DNA of 38,082 nucleotides, taken from assembly GCA_937923945.1 (NCBI GenBank), contig CALDWC010000110.1, positions 1 to 38,082 on the forward strand. The letters are read 5' to 3'. Below, piece by piece: positions 32,071 to 38,082 of this stretch. This stretch comes from an uncultured Treponema sp. (lineage in GTDB: Bacteria > Spirochaetota > Spirochaetia > Treponematales > Treponemataceae). Both the position numbers and the translations under genes were made by a program. How positions within the stretch are numbered: position 1 is the first letter of the stretch; each line of letters starts with the position of its first letter. Under the pieces are notes generated by a model, which made no database searches, was not told the origin of the DNA, and saw only the letters and a list, made by a program, of their open reading frames with translations.

Positions 32071-32958
32071 ATGAGCGAAAACGTTTTGGAAAATCATTCC
32101 CTTTGTCATTTTTGTCAAGTATGCGATGGACAAGGTTGCGTCGGTGAGATGCCCGGTATGGGCGGAGCTTTTGCGAGTGCAAATTTTATCGCAAACTGTG
32201 CGGATTGGAAACGGTACCAGCCGAGCAGCGATACGCTTCCGCTCATCCGACTTGCTCCGATTACCGGTGCCGTTGAAAATATCGGCTGGCATGACGAAAA
32301 AAGTTTTTATTTTGCGTTACTCGGCGCGGCTGCGGCTGCCGGTATCCGGCTCAGCATCGGTGACGGCACTCCCGATGAAAAATTACAAGCCGGTATTGAA
32401 GCATTGCGAGCTTTGAAAAAAAAAGCAGCCGTGTTTATTAAGCCTTACCCGCAAAAGATTTTTTTTGAACGGCTGGAATGGGCGGAAGAAACGGCTGAAA
32501 TTTGCGGCTCCGACATCGATTCGTACAATATCGTTACCATGCGGAAATTAGTGCATCTTGAGCGAAAGACACCGGCGCAGCTTTTGGAAATCAAAAAGCG
32601 GGTAAAAGTTCCTTTTGCAATCAAGGGCGTTTTTACCCCGGAAGATCTCGACATCATTAAAGAAGTGAAACCGGACATTGCGGTTATTTCAAACCATGGC
32701 GGACGCGTTGAAACGAGGCAAGGTAGTACAGCTTCATTCCTTGCCGAGCATGCCACGTTTTTACGCAAATTTTGCGGAGAGCTGTGGGTTGACGGCGGAT
32801 TACGCACTCAAAGCGATTTATTGGTTGCTCATTCGCTGGGGGCGTCAACGGTTATGATCGGTCGTCCTTTTATCACTGCACTTTTACAAAACGGACAGGA
32901 GGGTGTCGCTCGCGTTGTGCAGAACTTTTTATCGGATGGGAAAACCCAATCGCAATAA
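32071..32958 (+). CDS. FMN-dependent alpha-hydroxy-acid dehydrogenase family protein with N-terminal Cys motif
   Basis: A TIM-barrel flavoenzyme of 295 residues. The C-terminal half shows the FMN_dh pattern: VPFAIKGVFTPEDLDIIK (FMN-phosphate Lys), VISNHGGRVETRQGS (catalytic His-Gly-Gly-Arg), WVDGGLRTQSDLL and GASTVMIGRPF. Relatives oxidise lactate, glycolate or similar acids; the substrate here is unknown. The N-terminus carries CHFCQVCDGQGC (C12, C15, C18, C23) and GEMPGMGG, a feature of the anaerobe branch, possibly a metal or cluster site. The protein is shorter than classical members (~350). I choose the ATG at 32071; the longer frame from 31918 overlaps the TlpA-like gene. Confidence 0.82.
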   Translation: MSENVLENHSLCHFCQVCDGQGCVGEMPGMGGAFASANFIANCADWKRYQPSSDTLPLIRLAPITGAVENIGWHDEKSFYFALLGAAAAAGIRLSIGDGTPDEKLQAGIEALRALKKKAAVFIKPYPQKIFFERLEWAEETAEICGSDIDSYNIVTMRKLVHLERKTPAQLLEIKKRVKVPFAIKGVFTPEDLDIIKEVKPDIAVISNHGGRVETRQGSTASFLAEHATFLRKFCGELWVDGGLRTQSDLLVAHSLGASTVMIGRPFITALLQNGQEGVARVVQNFLSDGKTQSQ

Positions 32959-33012
32959 GCAATTTTAAGTAATGCCGGAATTTTTATGCCGGCAGGATGG
33001 AGGCTCGTTTAT

Positions 33013-34296
33013 ATGAAATTACCCCTAAAAGAAAATTTTTTACTTGGTGCGGCATCGGCTGCAACTCAAATTGAAGGTGGCGATGCGGATACAAACTGGC
33101 GACAGTTTTTCCGTGAGGGCAAAGTGAAAGACAACAGTTCGCCTGAAAAAGCGACCGAACACTGGAAATACTGGAAATCGGATGACGAACTGCTGGTTTC
33201 GATGGGAATGCAAATTGCCCGTATCGGTATTGAGTGGGCGCGCCTTTTTCCCGAAGAAAATCGCCTTGAACAAGCTGCCGTGCAGCACTACAAAGACGAA
33301 ATTTCTTTTTTAAAACAGCACAACATTAAAGTGCTCCTGACGATTCATCACTTTTCCAATCCGATGTGGTTTGAAAAAAAAGGCGGGTGGCTCAAACAGG
33401 AAAATATCCGCTATTTTATGGAACTTGTAAAAACAGTGGTCGAACAATTCGGCGCACTCGTTTCGGAATATATTACTATTAACGAACCGAATGTCTATGC
33501 GTCAAATTGTTATTTTTTCGGTGAATGGTATCCCTGCCATACTTCTTTCCGCGAAACTTGTACCGTTATGGAAAATATGGCGGCAGCTCACATCCAAGCT
33601 TACACGCTCATTCACGAAATGCGGAAACAGATGGGCTTCGCTGACACGATGGTAAGTTTTGCGAATCATCTCCGCATTTTTACCCCAAAAAACCGATTCA
33701 ATCCGGTTCACCGGATTGCGTCGCGGCTCAGCGAGTTGTTTTTTCAAAAGGCACTCAGCAAGGCGATGCTTTTAGGACGATTTTCCTATCCGCTCCATAA
33801 CCGACTGCGGAGCAAAAAAGGCATCTATGCCGATTTTCACGCAATCAACTATTATTCACGCAGCTGCGTTTCCGGTTTGAAAGACGGTGTAATGGAAGGA
33901 AAACCGAAAAACGATTTGGGCTGGGAAATTTATCCTGCGGGTATTGTACAGTGTGCCGAAAAAATGTACCGCCTTGTGCCGCTCCCGATTTGGATTACGG
34001 AAAACGGAACCGCCGATAACGATGAACAATTCCGCTCGCGGTACATTTTTGATCATCTCACTGAAATTATGAAATCTTCGCTCCCGATTGAACGATACTA
34101 TCACTGGTGTTTTATTGACAACTGGGAGTGGAAAGAAGGCGAAGTACCGCGGTTCGGGTTGGTTCACAACGATTACGCGACACAAACGCGAACGGTAAAA
34201 CCTTCCGGTGAATTTTTTTCAAAAATGATTGCAGAACACGGCGTAACGGAAGCGTTATACGACAAATACGTCGCCGTACAAAACTACAAGCAGTAA
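33013..34296 (+). CDS. Glycoside hydrolase family 1 beta-glucosidase
   Basis: A retaining beta-glycosidase of 427 residues, cytoplasmic (no signal peptide). The acid/base is Glu158 in TINEPN and the nucleophile Glu330 in ITENGT. Other family landmarks are FLLGAASAATQIEGG, the GH1 barrel start RIGIEWARLFP, and the closing DNWEWKEGEVPRFGL. The residues that mark 6-phospho-beta-glucosidases are not obvious, so a non-phosphorylated substrate (cellobiose or other beta-glucoside) is more likely. I choose the ATG at 33013 because TGGAGG lies 9 nt upstream; an in-frame ATG at 32986 has no such site. No dedicated sugar transporter is adjacent. A hairpin follows the stop. Confidence 0.9.
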   Translation: MKLPLKENFLLGAASAATQIEGGDADTNWRQFFREGKVKDNSSPEKATEHWKYWKSDDELLVSMGMQIARIGIEWARLFPEENRLEQAAVQHYKDEISFLKQHNIKVLLTIHHFSNPMWFEKKGGWLKQENIRYFMELVKTVVEQFGALVSEYITINEPNVYASNCYFFGEWYPCHTSFRETCTVMENMAAAHIQAYTLIHEMRKQMGFADTMVSFANHLRIFTPKNRFNPVHRIASRLSELFFQKALSKAMLLGRFSYPLHNRLRSKKGIYADFHAINYYSRSCVSGLKDGVMEGKPKNDLGWEIYPAGIVQCAEKMYRLVPLPIWITENGTADNDEQFRSRYIFDHLTEIMKSSLPIERYYHWCFIDNWEWKEGEVPRFGLVHNDYATQTRTVKPSGEFFSKMIAEHGVTEALYDKYVAVQNYKQ

Positions 34297-34301
34297 GGAA
34301 T

Positions 34302-34329
34302 AATCCGTTGTTCCGCAAAACAACGGATT
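34302..34329. terminator. Bidirectional hairpin terminator
   Basis: AATCCGTTGTT (34302-34312) and AACAACGGATT (34319-34329) form a perfect 11-bp stem with loop CCGCAA. It sits exactly between the stop codons of the convergent beta-glucosidase and Wzm-like genes. T-runs are short, so efficiency is uncertain. Confidence 0.7.
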
Positions 34330-34330
34330 G

Positions 34331-35185
34331 TTACATCACATCGATAAAATTCTGCTCGTTTTTGTTAAACAAAATTAAGCCGAAAAATAGCAACAACGCA
34401 CTGATACCGAGACTTGCTAATACAATGGTGCCGGACACACTTCCGGTACCGTAAAACCATTTACGGAACAGTTCAATCGGTGCACACATGGGATTGACGT
34501 AGGCTACGAACTGAAATTTTACGGGAATTTCCGAAAGCGGGTAGACAACCGGAGTTGCGTACATTGCAAGACTTAATGCAAAGCCGACCAAAAGCCGTAA
34601 ATCTTTATATTTTGTTGTGAGTGAAGAAACAATCATTCCTGCACCGGTAGCCATTGCAGCAATCCAGATCAATAGTAATGGAAATGCAAATACGGCGGCG
34701 GAAGGTTTTAGCACATCGGTAGTAAATAAATAATAGAAAAAAAAGCATAGTAGACATAAAAACTGAACTGCAACTTTGGTTGCGTTCAGTACTACATTGC
34801 TAATCGGCACGGTGAGACGCGGGAAATACACTTTACCGAATAAATCTTTGTTTTTAACAAAAATATCGGTTGCATCGGTAAAACACCCGGAAAAAAACGT
34901 CCATAGCATTGTTCCGCTATAGTAAAAAAGCACATGCGGAATCCCGTCCGTACTCAATTTTGCCAGATTCCCGAACACAAACGTGTACATCACCGTTGAA
35001 ATCAACGGTCCAATAATAAACCAAAGCGGTCCGAGAATGGTTTGCTTATATTGGGTTACAAAATCCCGTTTGATAAAAAGTGCAATTAAATCGCGGTAGC
35101 GAATAACTTCCCGCACCGGAATATCCAGCAATTTTCGTTTCGGTTGAATAACTAAATTCCAATCTTCTTTTATGGCTTCTTTCAA
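34331..35185 (-). CDS. ABC-2 type polysaccharide export permease (Wzm/TagG-like), without adjacent ATPase
   Basis: An inner-membrane permease that, with a Wzt-type ATPase, would export an undecaprenyl-linked polysaccharide. The N-terminal signature is RDLIALFIKRDFVTQYKQT followed by LGPLWFIIGPLIST, then six predicted membrane segments and a Wzm-type end (LVGFALSLAMYATPVVYPLS ... NPMCAPIELFRKWFYG). I prefer the TTG at 35185 (AAGGA at 35193-35197, spacing 7) giving 284 residues; an ATG at 35239 in the same frame adds 18 residues but has no ribosome binding site. The Wzt ATPase gene that normally follows is absent, since the downstream side is the convergent beta-glucosidase. The partner must be elsewhere or has been lost. 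Confidence 0.88.
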   Translation of the reverse strand: MKEAIKEDWNLVIQPKRKLLDIPVREVIRYRDLIALFIKRDFVTQYKQTILGPLWFIIGPLISTVMYTFVFGNLAKLSTDGIPHVLFYYSGTMLWTFFSGCFTDATDIFVKNKDLFGKVYFPRLTVPISNVVLNATKVAVQFLCLLCFFFYYLFTTDVLKPSAAVFAFPLLLIWIAAMATGAGMIVSSLTTKYKDLRLLVGFALSLAMYATPVVYPLSEIPVKFQFVAYVNPMCAPIELFRKWFYGTGSVSGTIVLASLGISALLLFFGLILFNKNEQNFIDVM

Positions 35186-35364
35186 TGTAAAATCCTTAAA
35201 ATAAAAAATAAAAATGTGCGTATTTAAAAAGAGCCGCATCGCAGCTTTTACGTGTTAAAACAGTTATATTAATAAAAGAGTTACGTCTTTTCCATTATAG
35301 AATATATCAAACAAAAATCAAGCCATTTTGCCGCATATCCAAACTTTTTGCACGCTGTATCGCT

Positions 35365-36345
35365 TTATCCTGCAAAAAAGGCTTCTATGGTTTTTTGTCC
35401 CGAAAGCAACATTAAAAGTCGTTCAAAGCCCAACGCAACGCCGGAACAGCGGGGAAGATTTTCGCATGTTTGCGCAAAATCGGCAGGGACGATCAATCGG
35501 CGCATACCGCTTTCTTCTCGTTTTTGTACTTCGTGAGCAAAAAAACGGGCGATCTCGCTGCCGCTCGTTAATTCCGTGTAGCAGTTCGCAAGTTCCACGC
35601 CGTTCAAGTAAATTTCCCAGCGCTCGGTAACCGGCATGCCGTTTTGTATTTTCCGCGCTGAAAGGGTTTCGCTCACGGCAGGATAATCCGTCAACGCAAC
35701 GATACGGTTTTGCGGTAGTTGCGGTTCAACACACGAAACAAGCACCAGTTCATACAAATCCTGATAACTATACCGTTCAACGTCGCTCGTGGCATTCAAT
35801 CCGCGTTTTTGCACTTGTTCGAGCAGTGCTTCGCGACTTTGAGCTTTGGATAGTGCAAAACCCGCGTATCGGGTGAACGCTTCGTCCATCGTAAGCTGTA
35901 AAAACGGCTGTCGAAAAACTTCGCCTGTCGCTTTGTTAAAAAGCGGATTGTCGACAAGGCAATCGGCTAAAAATGAAAAAAACGTCTCAGTGATTCCGAT
36001 TGAATCCCGATAGTTGGCTCCTACTGTGTAATATTCCAGCATGGTAAATTCGGGGCGGTGAATACGTCCTGTATTTTCGCCCGCCCGAAAACAGTGCGAC
36101 AGGGAAAAAAGCGATTGTTTACATTCCGCTAAAAGCTTTTTAATATGCACTTCCGGTGAAGGAACCAAAAAGTACTGCTTGGTTTGTAAAGTACTCTGTT
36201 CAGTGCGGAAAATTTCGATGGAGCTTTCCGGAATAATGTAATCCGAAAAGCAGGGCGTGTCAACTTCGAGGTAGCCTTTGGTACGGAAAAAATCCCGCAC
36301 CAAAACGGCAACATCCGATTTAAATGTCAGTAAGGGTATATTCAT
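35365..36345 (-). CDS. epmA: Elongation factor P (R)-beta-lysine ligase (EpmA/PoxA/GenX)
   Basis: A class II lysyl-tRNA-synthetase-like enzyme, 326 residues, lacking the anticodon-binding domain. It attaches (R)-beta-lysine to EF-P, which relieves stalling at polyproline. Class II motifs are visible: FRAGENTGRIHRPEFTMLEY (motif 2) and GVALGFERLLMLL (motif 3). Length matches the family. The ATG overlaps the pepD stop by one base (TAATG), so translation is coupled. The lysine aminomutase EpmB and EF-P are not in the window. Confidence 0.92.
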   Translation of the reverse strand: MNIPLLTFKSDVAVLVRDFFRTKGYLEVDTPCFSDYIIPESSIEIFRTEQSTLQTKQYFLVPSPEVHIKKLLAECKQSLFSLSHCFRAGENTGRIHRPEFTMLEYYTVGANYRDSIGITETFFSFLADCLVDNPLFNKATGEVFRQPFLQLTMDEAFTRYAGFALSKAQSREALLEQVQKRGLNATSDVERYSYQDLYELVLVSCVEPQLPQNRIVALTDYPAVSETLSARKIQNGMPVTERWEIYLNGVELANCYTELTSGSEIARFFAHEVQKREESGMRRLIVPADFAQTCENLPRCSGVALGFERLLMLLSGQKTIEAFFAG

Positions 36346-37805
36346 TATTTGATACTTTTCAACACGGCTTTTAAAAATTTCCAGCTGCGATCAACCGATT
36401 CAATACTGGCGTGTTCTTTCGCGGTGTGCACATCGTAAATATTCGGACCGAAAGAAATTTGATCCAATTCGCCGTTGAATTTTTCGCTGAAAAGTCCGCA
36501 TTCAAGTCCTGCGTGGATTGCGGAAATAACGGGTTCTTTTCCGAATTCTTGTTTATAGACGCTTACAAAAGTATCGCGTATCGGCGAGTGCGGTGCATAC
36601 TGCCATTCGGGATAGCCGGGATCGAACACCATCTTTGCGCCTACCAACGATCCTATCACAGCAAATTCGTCCGCAACGGCTTCTTTTTGCGATTTGATGG
36701 AACTGCGGATTGCACAGCTCACTTTGACTGCGTTGTCCAAGGTTTTAATAATCGCGAGATTGTTTGAAGTTTGTACCAAGTGCTTAATTGCGTGGCTCAT
36801 TGCGATAACGCCGTGCCGTGTTAAAAGGAGGAGCTGCACGATGCGTTCCGTGGTATTTGCGTCGAAAAGACGGTCTGTAGTATGACCGGTTCCTTCAATG
36901 GTGACACTCACGCCGTTATCAATTCCTTCAAACTCGTTTTTAAAAATACCGGCGTAATTTTTTACGATTTCTTTTACGGCTGCTTCATCGGTAGCGTTGA
37001 TTGCGATTTCGGCGTTCGCTTCACGAGGTATGGCATTGTGCTTTGAGCCGCCTGAAATTTCGGCGATGTTATAGGGAGCCTTTTTCCCGATTGCATACAG
37101 TACGCGGGCGAGGAGCTTATTCGCATTGCCGCGTCCTTTAATAATTTCCATGCCGGAATGTCCGCCGGTTAAACCGGAAACGGTAATTTTAAAAAACTTT
37201 TTTGCAGTCGGGGCTTTTTCCCAAACAATCGGCAGGTGAAAAAAAACTTGTTTACCGCCGGCGCAACTTGTTAAAAAAATGCCTTCTTCTTCCGAGTCGA
37301 TATTAATCAGCGTGCGTCCGGTCAAATCGGCGGGGTTTAAGCCGATGGCACCGTCCATTCCGGTTTCTTCCGAAACGGTACAGAGCACTTCAAGCGGCGG
37401 ATGCGGAATATCGTCCGAATCCAAAAGAGCAAGCGACATCGCCACCGCAATGCCGTCATCCGCACCGAGCGTGGTTCTGTCCGCCCGAAGAGTGTCGCCT
37501 TCAACGATAAATGCAATCGGATCTTTGTTGAAATCGTGCGGTGAATCTTTTTCTTTTTCGCACACCATATCCATGTGTCCCTGTAAAATTACCGTTTTTG
37601 CATTTTCGTATCCTGCGGTACCGCCTTTGCGGATAATAACGTTATTGCACGCATCCTGCTTTACTTCGAGGTTTCGTTTTTTCGCAAAGTCAACCAACCA
37701 ATCACTCACCGCTTTTTCGTTGCCCGAGCCGCGCGGTATTTGGTTCAGCGCATAAAAAAATTTAAATACTTTATAACTGTCCAAATGTTTTAATGTATCT
37801 ACCAT
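36345..37805 (-). CDS. pepD: Aminoacyl-histidine dipeptidase (PepD, M20 metallopeptidase)
   Basis: A cytoplasmic Zn-dependent dipeptidase of 486 residues that hydrolyses Xaa-His and other dipeptides. Metal-ligand motifs are GHMDMVCEK (H77, D79), GADDG (D116) and SEETGMDGA (E146/E147, catalytic base and ligand). It has the PepD-specific start FFYALNQIPRGSGNE and end SIESVDRSWKFLKAVL. The length fits PepD (about 485). GAAGGAG precedes the ATG at 37805, and a TATAAT box lies just upstream. With the Opp importer it fits a peptide-based nutrition. Confidence 0.95.
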   Translation of the reverse strand: MVDTLKHLDSYKVFKFFYALNQIPRGSGNEKAVSDWLVDFAKKRNLEVKQDACNNVIIRKGGTAGYENAKTVILQGHMDMVCEKEKDSPHDFNKDPIAFIVEGDTLRADRTTLGADDGIAVAMSLALLDSDDIPHPPLEVLCTVSEETGMDGAIGLNPADLTGRTLINIDSEEEGIFLTSCAGGKQVFFHLPIVWEKAPTAKKFFKITVSGLTGGHSGMEIIKGRGNANKLLARVLYAIGKKAPYNIAEISGGSKHNAIPREANAEIAINATDEAAVKEIVKNYAGIFKNEFEGIDNGVSVTIEGTGHTTDRLFDANTTERIVQLLLLTRHGVIAMSHAIKHLVQTSNNLAIIKTLDNAVKVSCAIRSSIKSQKEAVADEFAVIGSLVGAKMVFDPGYPEWQYAPHSPIRDTFVSVYKQEFGKEPVISAIHAGLECGLFSEKFNGELDQISFGPNIYDVHTAKEHASIESVDRSWKFLKAVLKSIK

Positions 37806-38082
37806 AAAAAACTCCTTCGTTTATAATTATATCGCTGATATTTTACCCTAAATCGACGTTTTATGCAAGTTTTTGCGGAGATTTTTGCGGCTCGGGGCGT
37901 CTACGGGTACAAAACATAAAAGTGAGGCGAAATTTTTCATCAATAAAAATTTCGCAAAACGGTAGCTTCTTAAGGAGGCACTGATTAATTCAATCGAGAA
38001 TTAAGGTCGCCTTTCAAAAATACGGGGTATATTTTTAAAAGGCTACCTCTCATTGTCGCAATATGACAGCCAATACCCTGTG
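37806..38082. other. Upstream region of pepD
   Basis: No gene is seen. It contains the pepD leader, a -10-like TATAAT on the minus strand (37831-37826) without a good -35 box, and the full-length palindromic element F near the window end. Confidence 0.55.
37977..38057 (+). repeat. Dispersed palindromic element, copy F
   Basis: It begins GGCACTGATTAATTCAATCG. The inner arms AGGTCGCCTTTCAAAAAT and ATTTTTAAAAGGCTACCT pair at 16 of 18 positions around a short loop. The outer right end is weak (CATTGTCGC). Confidence 0.75.

Noticed and set aside
1..38082. tRNA, rRNA or other structured RNA genes
   Set aside because: None recognised by eye on either strand; a covariance-model scan would be needed to exclude small RNAs.

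Overview
The window looks like a chromosomal segment of a spirochaete, most probably a Treponema of the oral or gut group. The basis is a set of family-level cues: a BspA/TpLRR-type leucine-rich-repeat lipoprotein, a rubredoxin and flavin-reductase-rubredoxin pair, an mcsB-clpC operon beside genes for a lipoprotein-rich didermal envelope, a two-CNB-domain protein, a very large TPR protein, and A/T-rich intergenic DNA with strong sigma-70-type promoters. Species assignment is inference, because no rRNA or marker search was possible.

Layout. 1-1107 is a long non-coding region with an 11-unit tandem array between two copies of a dispersed palindromic element. 1108-2898 is the LRR lipoprotein, with its own promoter and a perfect 15-bp inverted repeat in its leader. 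3000-6400 is a rearranged redox/exporter island. It holds an ABC exporter whose start overlaps a 41-codon micro-ORF, flanked by two ~236-bp direct repeats derived from the 3' end of the flavin-reductase-rubredoxin gene. It also holds a decayed tail of a second ABC exporter and a complete small rubredoxin. 6472-8906 is signal peptidase I plus a penicillin-binding protein. 8971-12925 (minus) is mcsB-clpC followed by an independently promoted, extremely acidic small protein. 12976-18440 (minus) is a full oligopeptide/dipeptide ABC importer (oppA, B, C, D, F), with hairpins separating oppA from the rest.

18565-23530 is an accessory glycan locus on the minus strand: an NDP-sugar dehydratase with a damaged C-terminus, a GT4 and a GT2 glycosyltransferase. 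Next to it lies a 5'-truncated ABC exporter abutting the C-terminal scrap of an ISAs1-type transposase. From 23751 the order looks conserved: cheB and an rRNA 2'-O-methyltransferase, a TPR protein, then (minus) a DUF192 lipoprotein, an exported protein and a two-domain cyclic-nucleotide-binding protein. After that come crcB (flanked by ~40-bp direct repeats), a TlpA-type lipoprotein, an FMN-dependent dehydrogenase and a GH1 beta-glucosidase. The minus strand ends with an orphan Wzm-type permease, epmA and pepD.

How the genes relate. Peptide uptake (OppABCDF) and a dipeptidase (PepD) fit a peptide-fermenting anaerobe. The rubredoxin, flavin-reductase-rubredoxin and TlpA-like genes fit oxygen/redox defence. 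McsB-ClpC is a protein-quality-control module, although this McsB lacks several arginines expected in an active arginine kinase. The least explained objects are the micro-ORF/exporter cassette between direct repeats, the Asp-rich protein after clpC, and the nested-palindrome repeat family (six recognisable copies in 38 kb).
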